Assembly: GCA_021296115.1 (NCBI GenBank)
Contig: JAGWBC010000001.1
Location: 25,656-87,126, forward strand
DNA from: Anaerolineae bacterium
GTDB lineage: Bacteria; Chloroflexota; Anaerolineae; Aggregatilineales; Phototrophicaceae
DNA length: 61,471 nt
Reading direction: 5' to 3'
Each line of letters begins with the position of its first letter. Within the stretch, counting starts at the first letter, position 1. The notes beneath the pieces are model-generated. The model worked only from the letters and a program-made list of their open reading frames with translations. It had not been told where the DNA came from and searched no databases. The translations under genes and the position numbers were made by a program. Of the stretch, positions 52,450 through 61,471 are shown in pieces.

Positions 52450-54522
52450 TTAGCTGACTGCCACATTGAGCCGAGCTTTCGCTCGCATCGACAGCATTAT
52501 TTTCGACCTAATCTGTTCGCTGAATTGCTCATCGCGTTCAGAGCCGTTCTGGGCTTCTTCTTGCAGATACTGCATCTCGACGCGTTCATTATCCAAACGT
52601 TGCAGGCGCAACTGAAGCGCGCGAACGATCAGTTCATCCTTCAAGCTGAAGCCAGGTCGCGCCTTTTGCGAGCCTCTTCTAAATATATCGTTTAAGTCGA
52701 CCCGAAAGTTTCCGTTTATCCGGTCGGAAACCGCGTCCGGATCCGAAATCAGCAGCGCCCGGACTGCTGCGCGCAAGTCATCATCAAGCTCCAAGGCGAG
52801 GTGTTCCATAGGCGCCATGTCATCCTGCGCCATCGAGCTCTGCAGGAAGGTCATCAGAGCGCGGTACTGGCTCTGCGTGAAGTCATCCGCGCTTAACTCA
52901 GCGAGCGGGCCCTTGAGCAGGTCTTCGTCTTCAGCCGCCAGCTCACGCAGTTTTCGATTAACTTGATAGAGCAGATCGGGGTCTTTCAGCAGAACGCTGA
53001 GACAGAATTCTTCTATGGCGCGTTTTAGCGGCTTGGCGGTGGCCGGCGACCCCGCCGAATTCTCGGTTGATTCGTCTTCCGTGATGCCATCCGCTGGGGG
53101 CATCTCATGTTCGTTGTCCCAATACTCAGGCGGCAGGTCCGGCGGAGGCTCATCTTGCGGAGGGGCAGGCGTCGGTTGCCGCAGGAGAGGCGCCTGCTCT
53201 TGCGCCCAAGCCAGCATATCGCGCTCGCTGATGCGAAGTCGGCGGGCCAGCTTTTGAAGATTCTCTTCCCTATATACGTGATTTTCAGATGCGCGCAAAA
53301 GCGGGAGAATCCTCTTAGCCACTGCCAAGCGTTCCTGAACACTTACGTTTGCCGCCAGAGTAACCGTCTCCCTGTCTATGACAAAATCAGCTAGATTTCG
53401 CGCGCCTCTAACTAGATCAGGAAAACCATCAGGTGATTCCCGTAGATAGTCGTCCAAGTCCTTGCCAGCCGGGTACTGCAAAATTTCGATGTCGACCGAG
53501 AACTTACTGGCATAATCTCTTCGCAATGTTTCCCGCAGTTCGTTGAGTTTACTGCTGTGCGCTCGCTCAAGACTACGGGACGTGGCATTCAATCCCGCTT
53601 CATCGGCGTCCAAGGCCAAAATAATCTTCTTTCCACCGCGTCGAGCTGCGAGCTCAATCTGCGGCTCGGTCATGGCGGTGCCCATCTGCGCCACGACATT
53701 GGCATAACCGGCCTGATGCGCCTGGATCACGTCCATGTAGCCCTCGACGATCACAACCGCGCCGCTATCGCGAATGGCGGACTTGGCCATATCCAGGCCG
53801 TATAAAAGCCGGCTCTTGTCAAAGATCGTTGATTGCGGCGAGTTGATGTATTTCGCGCTGTCGTTGGCGTCCATGGCGCGTCCGCCGAAGCCGACCACGC
53901 GGCCGCGCTCATCGCGGATGGGAATGATCAATCGATTGCGAAAGCGATCGTAGACGCGTCCGTTCTCGTTGCGCAGGGCCAAGCCGGCTTCGACAATGTC
54001 GTCGTCATTGTGGCCCAGATCGCGCAGCGCGCGCAGCATAAAATCCCAGCTCTGCGGCGCGTATCCGATCTGGAAAGCCTGAACAGTCGCGTCGCTCAAA
54101 CCACGCTGATCGCGCAAATATGACCGAATGCCGGCGGCTGACTCAGGGCGCAAGGCATCCTGAAAGAAATCGGCTGCGCTTGAGGCGATGCCGCGCAGCT
54201 TTTCCAGATGATCGCTGCGGGTCTTCTGGGCCGGCGTTTGGCGCTGCAGCTCGACGCCGGCTTCCGCCGCCAATTCCCGCAAAGCTTCCTTGAAGTCCCA
54301 GCCATGCAGCTTTTGGGCGAAGGTGAAAATGTCGCCGCCTTCAGCGCAGGCGCCAAAGCAGTGCCAGGTCTGCCGCACAGGATTCACGACAAAGGAAGGC
54401 GTCTTTTCATTGTGGAAGGGACAGCAAGCCTTGTGGTTGCGCCCGGCTTTTTTCAGGCTAGGCACATGGCGCTGCACATAACTTACTATGTCGATGCGGG
54501 ACTTGATGTCATCCGTAGTTGA
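52450..54522 (-). CDS. dnaG: DNA primase
   Basis: 690 residues from GTG 54522, with AGGAG about 11 bases upstream. A longer frame from TTG 54558 begins on top of the -10 box and cannot be transcribed from that promoter. The zinc domain has Cys35 and His38 in CCPFHNEKTPSF and Cys56 and Cys60 in HCFGACAEGGD; most primases have CxxC rather than CxxxC at the second pair. The TOPRIM core includes VVIVEGYMDVIQAHQAG and ALDADEAGLN. A Pro-rich linker (APPQDEPPPDLPPEYW) separates it from the C-terminal helicase-binding domain (about 530-690). Somewhat longer than the B. subtilis protein (603). First gene of the dnaG-rpoD-nfi operon. Confidence 0.97.
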   Translation of the reverse strand, partial: STTDDIKSRIDIVSYVQRHVPSLKKAGRNHKACCPFHNEKTPSFVVNPVRQTWHCFGACAEGGDIFTFAQKLHGWDFKEALRELAAEAGVELQRQTPAQKTRSDHLEKLRGIASSAADFFQDALRPESAAGIRSYLRDQRGLSDATVQAFQIGYAPQSWDFMLRALRDLGHNDDDIVEAGLALRNENGRVYDRFRNRLIIPIRDERGRVVGFGGRAMDANDSAKYINSPQSTIFDKSRLLYGLDMAKSAIRDSGAVVIVEGYMDVIQAHQAGYANVVAQMGTAMTEPQIELAARRGGKKIILALDADEAGLNATSRSLERAHSSKLNELRETLRRDYASKFSVDIEILQYPAGKDLDDYLRESPDGFPDLVRGARNLADFVIDRETVTLAANVSVQERLAVAKRILPLLRASENHVYREENLQKLARRLRISERDMLAWAQEQAPLLRQPTPAPPQDEPPPDLPPEYWDNEHEMPPADGITEDESTENSAGSPATAKPLKRAIEEFCLSVLLKDPDLLYQVNRKLRELAAEDEDLLKGPLAELSADDFTQSQYRALMTFLQSSMAQDDMAPMEHLALELDDDLRAAVRALLISDPDAVSDRINGNFRVDLNDIFRRGSQKARPGFSLKDELIVRALQLRLQRLDNERVEMQYLQEEAQNGSERDEQFSEQIRSKIMLSMRAKARLNVAVS

Positions 54523-54557
54523 CACGGATTGTCGCTCCTCGAAGACACTTGGACACA

Positions 54558-54586
54558 ATTATAGTGTTGCCAGAATACTTGTACAA
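54558..54586 (-). promoter_or_regulatory. Promoter of the dnaG-rpoD-nfi operon
   Basis: Reading leftward, TTGTAC (54586-54581) and a perfect TATAAT (54563-54558) are 17 bases apart. Transcription would begin about 54551, giving a leader of about 30 bases before the GTG of dnaG at 54522. It lies in the 138-base gap between the stop of glyQS and dnaG, so dnaG has its own promoter even though glyQS points the same way. Confidence 0.8.
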
Positions 54587-54696
54587 TAAATTGGCTCATG
54601 CGTTGGAGGATATATACAAAGATGTGCCCATTTATTTGGCTTAACAAACAGGCAATGGACAAGAATATCGCCGCAACCGGAGTCGCCAAGAGCGCG

Positions 54697-57696
54697 CTAA
54701 AAGTTCTCCAGCTCGCTCAAGTCCGCTATGCCCGCTTGCATCGCGCTGATGAGCTGCAGCAGCGCAATACGGTTATTCCGCAGCGCCGGATCCGGGTCGT
54801 GCACCAGCACATTGTCAAAAAAGTCGGTCACTGCCGGAACCATGGGCACGAAGGCAGAGAGGAAGCGGTCGACATTTGGCGCCTCGCCGAGCTGGTCGGA
54901 AGCGCACAAGTATGCCTGGTAGAGACGCTCTTCCTCAGGCGCAGCCATAAGTTGTGGACGGACAAGCAGCGCGGATTCCGCTATAGTGATTCGGGCGCAG
55001 CGTGCGAAACTATCGAGGAGAGCTTCCCAATCCTCGCGCACAACCCAACGCGATAGCTCTTCAATGCCGCGGAGCGCGCGATAGGGATTAAAGGCCTGCG
55101 CCTTCAGCACGGCGTTGATGACATCGCGCGGGACATCCAGGCCTTCGACCAGCCAACTGGCGAAGCGGCCGGTCACAAAATCCAGCGTCTGCTGCTTGAC
55201 CGGCAAGTCCACCGGAACAGGCTGGCTGTCAGCGACGCGAGAAACCAGTTGACGCAAGTCGGCTGAGACTTCCGATTCGACCAGTATGCGGATGACTCCC
55301 AAGGCAGCGCGGCGCAAGCCAAAGGGATCGGATGTGGATTTCGGCGCCAAACCCACCGCGATCAGGCCGACGAGGCTGTCGAGCTTGTCCGCCAGAGCCA
55401 GCAATCTGCCGGGGGCGCTTTCCGGCAAGCTGTCGCCGGCGCCGGTCGGCAGCCAGTGCTCGCGGATGGCTGTGGCAACTGCCGGGTCAATGCCTTCGCG
55501 CAAGGCGTATTCGCGCCCGATGATGCCTTGCAGCGAGGTCATCTCCACCACCATGCTGGTGGCCAGGTCGGCTTTGGCGATTTGCGCCGCCTCGCGCGCC
55601 ACAGCGATTTCGTCCGCGTCGAAACCTAGCAGCGCGCCCAGGTCGTCGATGGTCCCGACAACGCGGTCGTTCTTCGCGCGCATAGAGCCCAGATCGGCCT
55701 GAAATGTCAGGGTTTCCAGGCGCGGCAGATAGTCCTTTAGCGGCTTCTTGATATCGGCCTGGTAGAAGAAACGGGCGTCGGAAAAACGAGCGCGCAGCAC
55801 CTGCTCATTGCCGCGAATCACTTTGTCGAGATGCGCGCTGTCGCCGTTGCGCACGCCAATGAAGTAGTCCATGAGCCGGCCTACGGCGTCTTCCAAGGCG
55901 AAGTAGCGTTGATGTTTGCGCATGACTGTAACCAGTACATCGCGCGGCAGCTCCAAATAGGCCGGGTCGAATTTGCCCAGGAAGGCGGTTGGCGCTTCCA
56001 CCAGATTGGTCACTTCCGCCAGCAGCGAGTCATCATGCGTTACCCTAGCACCAACTTCGGCGGCCAGGGCGTCTATTTGTTCGCGTATCGCCCGGCTTCT
56101 TTCGCCCTTGTCCAGCAGGATGCCCTGTTGGCGGCAAGCCTGACGGTATGAAGCGGCGTCCGACAGCTCGATCTCCGCTGAACCAAAAGGCCGCAGCCCG
56201 CGAGTGATATTACGGCTGACGAGGCCGGCGAATTCGATGGGAATGACCGCCTCGCCAAAGAGCGCCGCGATCCAGCGGATGGGGCGCGAGAATGCTTGGT
56301 CTGTGGTATTCCAGCGCATGGATTTGCTGAACTTCAGCGCGGCGATGAAATCGGGCAGCGCCTTGGCCAAGATTTCCGTGCTGGGCTGTCCGGCGTTCCG
56401 CACCAAGGCGGTGACGTAGCGGCCGCCGTCCATCTCCGCGATTTTCAGATCGGCTGCATCAAGGCCTTTGCCGCGCGCGAAACCTAAAGCAGCCCTGGTC
56501 GGCTTGCCATCGGCGTCATAGGCGCGATCGGCCGGCGGACCTTTGGCTAGGAATTCCTCGTCCGTCTGTCGTGGCGCCACATCGCGCGCTATTAAGACAA
56601 GGCGGCGAGGCGTGGCGAATACGTCCAGACCGGCATGGGTCAGGCGCAGCTCGTCGAAAAACGCCGGCGCAGCATCCTTTGCTTGAGCAAGCGCGGCGTC
56701 TACATCATCGGCCGGCATCTCTTCGACGCCGATTTCGATCAGCACATCGGCGGGCACGGCGGGCGCGGGCGGCATCTCGCTCGTCTGCTGCGACTCAGCG
56801 CCGGGCCAGTTGTTCGCCATTTTCATCAGGGGATAGCCAAGCGCCTCGCGCTGCGCCAGGTATTGTTTGGCGATGGTCCGCGTCATGTCGCGCATACGCC
56901 GGAAGTAAGTCGCGCGCTCGGTGACGCCGATGGCTCCGCGCGTATCCAGCACGTTAAACAGGTGGCTGCACTTGAGCACGTAGTCATAGGCGGCGATCAA
57001 GGCGTCGCCTTCCAGCGCGCGCGTGTATTCCCGCTCGTAGGTATCGTAGGTTGACCGCAAGGCGTCGACATCCGCCACGTCGAAGTAGTAGCGGCAATGC
57101 TCGACCTCTTCGTTAAACATCACATCGCCATAGCTGACGCCGGGCAGCCAGCTGATATCCCAGGCTGATTCCACGCCCTGCAGCGCCAGGACGATGCGCT
57201 CGATGCCGTAGGTGATTTCGACGCTGACCGGATCGAGCTGCAGGCCGCCGGCTTGCTGAAAATAGGTGAATTGGGTGATCTCCTGTCCGTCGAGCCAGAC
57301 TTCCCAGCCCAGCCCCCAGGCGCCCAAAGCGGGCGACTCCCAGTTGTCCTCGACGAAGCGGATATCGTGCTCGCGCGCTTTGATGCCCAGCGCCTCCAGC
57401 GAAGCCAGATAGAGCTCCTGCGGGTTGCCCGGGTCGGGCTTGAGGACGACTTGATACTGATAGTATTTCTGCATGCGATTGGGATTCTCGCCGAAGCGCC
57501 CATCATCAGGCCGCACGCTGGGCTCGACATAGGCCACGCGCCAGGGCTCGGGACCCAGCACGCGCAGCGTAGTGGCGGGATTGCCCGTACCCGCGCCGAC
57601 CTGCACATTGTAGGGCTCCCAAATCAGGCAGCCTTGCGCCGCCCAAAATTCATGCAGCTTCAGGATTACTTGCTGAAAACTCAAGGCAGTAGTCAT
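54697..57696 (-). CDS. glyQS: Glycyl-tRNA synthetase, alpha and beta chains fused
   Basis: 999 residues. The first 290 are the alpha chain with the catalytic core: [54 protein letters not shown]. After a short Pro/Ala linker (about 305-325) the beta chain starts at [15 protein letters not shown] and contains [12 protein letters not shown] and the C-terminal anticodon-binding region. Most bacteria with this type of enzyme have two genes, glyQ and glyS. The fused form is known from chlamydiae and some other groups. The start ATG 57696 has GGGAG 5 bases upstream. A TATAAT box (57739-57744 on this strand) lies 43 bases before it. Confidence 0.97.
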   Translation of the reverse strand: MTTALSFQQVILKLHEFWAAQGCLIWEPYNVQVGAGTGNPATTLRVLGPEPWRVAYVEPSVRPDDGRFGENPNRMQKYYQYQVVLKPDPGNPQELYLASLEALGIKAREHDIRFVEDNWESPALGAWGLGWEVWLDGQEITQFTYFQQAGGLQLDPVSVEITYGIERIVLALQGVESAWDISWLPGVSYGDVMFNEEVEHCRYYFDVADVDALRSTYDTYEREYTRALEGDALIAAYDYVLKCSHLFNVLDTRGAIGVTERATYFRRMRDMTRTIAKQYLAQREALGYPLMKMANNWPGAESQQTSEMPPAPAVPADVLIEIGVEEMPADDVDAALAQAKDAAPAFFDELRLTHAGLDVFATPRRLVLIARDVAPRQTDEEFLAKGPPADRAYDADGKPTRAALGFARGKGLDAADLKIAEMDGGRYVTALVRNAGQPSTEILAKALPDFIAALKFSKSMRWNTTDQAFSRPIRWIAALFGEAVIPIEFAGLVSRNITRGLRPFGSAEIELSDAASYRQACRQQGILLDKGERSRAIREQIDALAAEVGARVTHDDSLLAEVTNLVEAPTAFLGKFDPAYLELPRDVLVTVMRKHQRYFALEDAVGRLMDYFIGVRNGDSAHLDKVIRGNEQVLRARFSDARFFYQADIKKPLKDYLPRLETLTFQADLGSMRAKNDRVVGTIDDLGALLGFDADEIAVAREAAQIAKADLATSMVVEMTSLQGIIGREYALREGIDPAVATAIREHWLPTGAGDSLPESAPGRLLALADKLDSLVGLIAVGLAPKSTSDPFGLRRAALGVIRILVESEVSADLRQLVSRVADSQPVPVDLPVKQQTLDFVTGRFASWLVEGLDVPRDVINAVLKAQAFNPYRALRGIEELSRWVVREDWEALLDSFARCARITIAESALLVRPQLMAAPEEERLYQAYLCASDQLGEAPNVDRFLSAFVPMVPAVTDFFDNVLVHDPDPALRNNRIALLQLISAMQAGIADLSELENF

Positions 57697-57738
57697 GCAA
57701 CTCCCTGCTTGTGTTGGCTGTGCCTAAATTCGCCAAGC

Positions 57739-57744
57739 ATTATA
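57739..57744 (-). promoter_or_regulatory. -10 box of glyQS
   Basis: TATAAT read on the reverse strand (57744-57739), with TSS expected near 57732 and about 36 bases of leader to the ATG at 57696. Only a weak -35 (CTCGTT at 18 bases) is found. Confidence 0.5.
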
Positions 57745-57857
57745 AGAGCGACCCGGACGGATAACGAGGGCGATAGTCGCGGTCGTCGGACAAGCGCAAA
57801 GACTGCCCCCAAGACCGGGAGCAGCCTAGGTTTCCAGACGTATAGAATAGATGCGCC

Positions 57858-58916
57858 CTACTCGCTGCCCGCTTGCGTTTCGGATTCTGTCTCGGGATCG
57901 GGCAACTTGACAAGCTCGTCGTGCACGATATTGGTGAAGGCGTTGAGCACGGTATCGCGCACCATCACATAGTAGTCGGCGTCGGACGACTTCAGAACGA
58001 TGTCGCCATCGTCCATGTTTGCGCCGAAAGTCAGGGTATAGGTCGCTTCCTTGTATTCGGGTTCCGCGGGCGCTTCATCTTCTGGCGCGGGTTCGCCCTC
58101 GGCCGGTTCGTCCGCTTCTTCTGCGACTTCAACCAACTGACGGTAGCGCACGTCCACGACGACCGGGGCATCGTCCAGCCCGTATTCGTCAAGCGCTTCC
58201 AGCCCCAAGGGCGCCTGCATGCGGATGGTCGCGGCGTTGCGCAGGATGAGCGGCATGCGGGTGTCTTCGAAGATTTCGCCCTCGCTCAAGCCGGCGTAGG
58301 CCCAGTTTTCGCCATCGCGCCGGAAGGTGAATTGGCCGTCTTCTCGCTGCACGGTGATCTCCAGGACGTCGTCGCTGGGGATGCTGACATAATCCGCGTC
58401 CAGCCAGGTGGAGACCTGCGTCGACAATTCCCAGGAGCTGAGGCCGGTTCCCAGATAGGCCACGTCTTCATCGGCGCGGCGGATATACACGGTGTTGGCG
58501 CCGCCGCTGCCACCTAGATAGAGCACAGTGCTTTCCTCGCCGACCTGCAGCGTGATTCTACGCCGAAAGTCATCATCTTTGACTTCAAGGCGGGCGAAGT
58601 TAGCCGGGTTTGAGGCGACCAGGCGCCGCGTGTCCATGCTCGCCAGCTTGTCGAGGGTTTCGTTGATCTTGGCGCTGTCGAGCGGGAAGTCATCGGCGTC
58701 GGGCAGCACCCAGCCGGCGGCGTCGCGGGCGAAGGTCATTTCGTTTTCCAGGTTGTCGGCAATTATCAAGCGGTCTATGTCCGCGGCTGCGATGTCGGCC
58801 AGGATCGGCGCCACCGTCCGCGCTGCAGTTCCGGTCGTCGTAACCACCGAAACGGCAAGTAGTAGAGCCTGAACAAGGAGAAGCGCGGCGAGTAAGAGAT
58901 TGGTTCGGTTCAACAT
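57858..58916 (-). CDS. DUF4340 domain-containing membrane-anchored protein
   Basis: 352 residues. An N-terminal hydrophobic helix (about 6-27) anchors a large outside domain. The body shows the DUF4340 pattern: repeated units starting with DRLIIADNLENEMTFARD and ITVQREDGQFTFRRDGENW, with conserved aromatic residues. A highly acidic, Glu/Pro-rich insertion (about 265-290) interrupts the last part. Genes of this family usually stand directly after a GldG-like gene in ABC systems. Here the start codon overlaps the GldG stop (TGATG at 58918-58914), a coupled pair. Function unknown; the partner ABC system is described as gliding-associated in Bacteroidota, but gliding is not implied here. Confidence 0.85.
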   Translation of the reverse strand: MLNRTNLLLAALLLVQALLLAVSVVTTTGTAARTVAPILADIAAADIDRLIIADNLENEMTFARDAAGWVLPDADDFPLDSAKINETLDKLASMDTRRLVASNPANFARLEVKDDDFRRRITLQVGEESTVLYLGGSGGANTVYIRRADEDVAYLGTGLSSWELSTQVSTWLDADYVSIPSDDVLEITVQREDGQFTFRRDGENWAYAGLSEGEIFEDTRMPLILRNAATIRMQAPLGLEALDEYGLDDAPVVVDVRYRQLVEVAEEADEPAEGEPAPEDEAPAEPEYKEATYTLTFGANMDDGDIVLKSSDADYYVMVRDTVLNAFTNIVHDELVKLPDPETESETQAGSE

Positions 58917-61471
58917 CAGGCGCCTCCTTTGCCGGCGTCGGCTGGCTCATCGGTAGAAACTGTTTCGTCCGGGGATAGCGCTATGTCCGCGCCTGCGGGA
59001 GCTATCAGTTGAATCGGCTGCTCGGCGCGGCGCTGCATCTGCCAGATGACGGCGATCAAGACCAGGCCGATGATGGCTACGGCATAGTTGATCAGCACCC
59101 ACTGATTCTGCGCGGTTTCGTGAATGGGCGGCAGGATGCGCGCGGTGCTGCCGCGGCTGCGAATCGACGCCAGCGAGACGTCCTCGGTGAACCAGTCTAC
59201 GGCGTTGGCGATCAATTGCAGGTTGCTCAAGAAGCGATCGCCGCCGAAGCTGGCCGAAATCTGATAGACCGTGTCATTCACAAATTCGGCGCTGCCGAGC
59301 ACGATGATGCGCGTGTTGTCGGGCGAGCGCTCTATCAGCCCGATGGGCTCAGTAGCCCGCTCCTCATCGCCCGCAGCAGGCTCGTCGACTTCAGCAGCTT
59401 CGGCGGTTTCAAATGGCGACGGTTTGTCGCGGAAGTAACTTTCGAAAGAGGCTTCAACGGCGACCGCCAGCGGAATCGACTCCAATGGGTCGCCGATGGG
59501 GAAGCCGAAGTCGGGATAGGTCTGCAAATCCGGCTCGGGATTGGTATTGGTCGTCTCCCAGGCATTGTCGCTAGAGCGGATCAAGGTGGAGACTTGGGCG
59601 TCCGGCAGTAGCGTCTCATCGACGGTCACCGGCGACGCCCAACTCATCGTCAGCAGCTGCAAGCTGTTGACCACAGGATTGTCGGCGTCCAGCTTGTCAG
59701 CGCGCACATCGGCGAAGAAGGGATAATTTATCGCCTGGATTTCCGAAACGACCATGTCGCCCACATCGCGCTGAACCTGCACGGGGAAGGGAGCATTTTG
59801 CAGATCCATAACCACCGAATCGCCTACGTCGATGCCGTAACTTTGCAGCATCTCTTCTATGCCGTTTTCGTTGACATCCAGCTTGAGCGTGCCGAGGTAG
59901 GGATCGATGCCCAGCCGATAATGGCCGGCGGCGGCAATTACCGAGCCACCGCGCATGATGTACTGGTCCAGGGCGTAGCGCTGATTATCGGTCAAGCCAT
60001 GGGGCGCCAGCAGAATCAGCACATCTATATCGGTAGCGAGCTGCCCTTCTTCCAGTGTGACGCGGCGCAGTTCGTAATTTTCGCGCAACGAGTCTTCCAG
60101 GATGCTGTATTGCTGCAGGCTGGGCATTTGCCTGCCGAATTGATCGGCGCCGGCTGGTGGCGGCGTCCACAATCCGACCACTTTCAGGAAGCCGCTCGAT
60201 GAGCGTTTCAACGATGATTCGATGGCGCTGCGAATCTCGGCCTGGCTCAGTTCGCCGCCGGGATAAATCACTTGAATGTCGGCGCCGGCTTCAATCACCA
60301 GATGCAGGTAGAAGGTCTCGGCAGCGAAGAAGCTGGTGGCGACCGGCTGAATCTGATAGCGTTCCAGCAGCTCTTCTTCGGTGATGGCGACGTCCCCCGC
60401 GGACATATCAACCAGGGCAAAAGATACCTTGTCCGGGTTGGCGTCTGCGATCTCCTGCGCCACGTCAACAATCGTCTGGCTCACCTCGGCCATCCACTCC
60501 GGCATGGTGGCCGAAGATTGATAGAGCGTCAACTGAGCCGGCTGCTCCAGCGCGGCAAGGATAGCCTCCAGGCTTTGGAAGCCATAGACGACCCGCTGGA
60601 TGGCGCTGGTCAGGTCATATTCGAGGTTGCGCAGCCGCACCTCGACGCCGAGGGGCGTATCGACCACATCGATCAATTCGGAGAAGTTCAGGCTGGCTGT
60701 TTGGTCGCCATAGGCAATCAGCAAATCAAAGTAGACGTTGACCAGGGATACGCCGCCGCGATCGGTCACTTGCAGAGGCGAGGGACGGATGCCATGAATC
60801 TGATTGGCTTCGCGCTCCATTTCCGGGTCGGTCAGAGGATCGACGAATTCCAGTTCCAGCCTGCCATCCGCCGCCAGCTGATATTCGCGCAAGGAGTCTT
60901 TGATGCGCGGAACCAGCGGCGCCAGGGCGGGATGGCTATCCTCGCTGAAGTAACCGCGAATCAGCAGCGGTTCGCCCAAATCAGCCAGCAGGTTCCTGGT
61001 CACATCGGACAAGCTGTATTCGTTGTACTGCGTCAAGTCCAGCCGCGCGGCGCTGACGGGCGCAAGCAGCAGATTCAGCGCCAGCAGATTCAAGCCGACC
61101 AGCGCCAAACTGACGCGTCCGTTCAGCCGATGCGAGCGCAGATGGGCGCCTTTGCTCCAGCGCTTGCTATCGAGCGATACGATATTCAGCGCCAGGAAAA
61201 AGACCGTCAGCGAGGTGTAATAGATCAGATCACGGAAGTCGACCACGCCGCGCTCGATGCTTTCGAAGCGGCTGCCAGCCCCGAACTGCCGCAAGAGGTC
61301 GCCGGTCGTGGCGCCAAAGAGATCAGTGACTACGGGCGAGCCGATGGCTTGAAACAAGCCGCAGACGAAGGCCGTGCCGATCAGCGCAACCAGTTGGTTA
61401 TCCGTGCGCGAGGACAGGAAGAGTCCAATGGCGATATAGCTCGACGCCAGCAAAAGCGCGGCCAGATAGCC
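58916..61471 (-). CDS. ABC-2 permease fused to GldG-like protein (runs off right edge)
   Basis: At least 851 codons; the frame continues to the window edge (GYLAALLLASSYIAIG at the start of what is seen), so the true N-terminus lies outside. The first 110 residues are the end of an ABC-2 type permease with several membrane helices. A loop with many basic residues and a further helix follow (about 115-140). From there the sequence is GldG-like: the family start RLDLTQYNEYSLSDVTRNLL, a long extracytoplasmic domain (to about 800) and a final membrane helix (VLINYAVAIIGLVLIAVIW). In most organisms GldF (permease) and GldG are separate. The associated ATPase gene would be further right. It is coupled to the DUF4340 gene. 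Confidence 0.87.
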   Translation of the reverse strand, partial: GYLAALLLASSYIAIGLFLSSRTDNQLVALIGTAFVCGLFQAIGSPVVTDLFGATTGDLLRQFGAGSRFESIERGVVDFRDLIYYTSLTVFFLALNIVSLDSKRWSKGAHLRSHRLNGRVSLALVGLNLLALNLLLAPVSAARLDLTQYNEYSLSDVTRNLLADLGEPLLIRGYFSEDSHPALAPLVPRIKDSLREYQLAADGRLELEFVDPLTDPEMEREANQIHGIRPSPLQVTDRGGVSLVNVYFDLLIAYGDQTASLNFSELIDVVDTPLGVEVRLRNLEYDLTSAIQRVVYGFQSLEAILAALEQPAQLTLYQSSATMPEWMAEVSQTIVDVAQEIADANPDKVSFALVDMSAGDVAITEEELLERYQIQPVATSFFAAETFYLHLVIEAGADIQVIYPGGELSQAEIRSAIESSLKRSSSGFLKVVGLWTPPPAGADQFGRQMPSLQQYSILEDSLRENYELRRVTLEEGQLATDIDVLILLAPHGLTDNQRYALDQYIMRGGSVIAAAGHYRLGIDPYLGTLKLDVNENGIEEMLQSYGIDVGDSVVMDLQNAPFPVQVQRDVGDMVVSEIQAINYPFFADVRADKLDADNPVVNSLQLLTMSWASPVTVDETLLPDAQVSTLIRSSDNAWETTNTNPEPDLQTYPDFGFPIGDPLESIPLAVAVEASFESYFRDKPSPFETAEAAEVDEPAAGDEERATEPIGLIERSPDNTRIIVLGSAEFVNDTVYQISASFGGDRFLSNLQLIANAVDWFTEDVSLASIRSRGSTARILPPIHETAQNQWVLINYAVAIIGLVLIAVIWQMQRRAEQPIQLIAPAGADIALSPDETVSTDEPADAGKGGA

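Overview
The window reads as a stretch of chromosome from a free-living, respiring bacterium with a fairly GC-rich genome, most plausibly a member of the Chloroflexota. This is an inference from gene content (S12 with the loop insertion seen outside Proteobacteria, CFGAC-type DnaG zinc motif, single-chain GlyQS, GldG/DUF4340 ABC module, lipoproteins, TPR add-ons), not from a database search. Most genes are housekeeping. There is no CRISPR array, prophage or integrative element, but there are two kinds of small MITE-like repeats.

Layout. 1-161: start of rpsL (leftward). 426-2924: an acyl-CoA dehydrogenase and a renalase-like FAD enzyme, with a MITE-like repeat between them. 3142-3529: a tmRNA gene (ssrA) with its promoter and a 17-residue tag. 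3594-8928: lipoprotein, small STAS-like protein, ABC exporter, nitrilase-family hydrolase, and peptidyl-tRNA hydrolase carrying a helical/TPR extension. 9010-11399: two convergent serine beta-lactamase-like hydrolases whose stop codons overlap. 11400-12295: about 900 bp without a gene, rich in palindromes. 12296-17810: mfd and a GT-C membrane glycosyltransferase. 17825-18112: a second copy of the MITE-like repeat. 18128-20961: YbaK-type deacylase, PhyH dioxygenase, small membrane protein and EamA transporter.

21031-38162 (leftward) is a complete 14-gene complex I operon, nuoA-B-C-D-E-F-[TPR]-G-H-I-J-K-L-M-N, with a plausible promoter before nuoA. It is the most unusual part of the window. nuoJ carries an extracytoplasmic insertion of about 260 residues resembling two DUF4397 domains, nuoL has an acidic loop of about 110 residues plus a His-rich loop, nuoH has extra membrane segments at both ends, and a 122-residue TPR protein is translationally coupled to nuoF.

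38365-43536: an SGNH hydrolase and rpoB. rpoB stands alone, with its own promoter, a TTG start and no rpoC or rplJL beside it. 43861-49267: methyltransferase, ABC-F ATPase, an M19-dipeptidase-like protein that has lost most metal ligands, a four-helix membrane protein and a GT4 glycosyltransferase. 49282-49989: decayed TPR gene remnants interrupted by a 260-bp MITE with 18-bp inverted ends and an 11-bp target duplication. 50132-54522 (leftward): dnaG-rpoD-nfi, a macromolecular-synthesis operon with endonuclease V attached, behind a near-consensus promoter. 54697-57696: fused glycyl-tRNA synthetase glyQS. 57858-61471: DUF4340 protein and a permease/GldG fusion that runs off the right edge.
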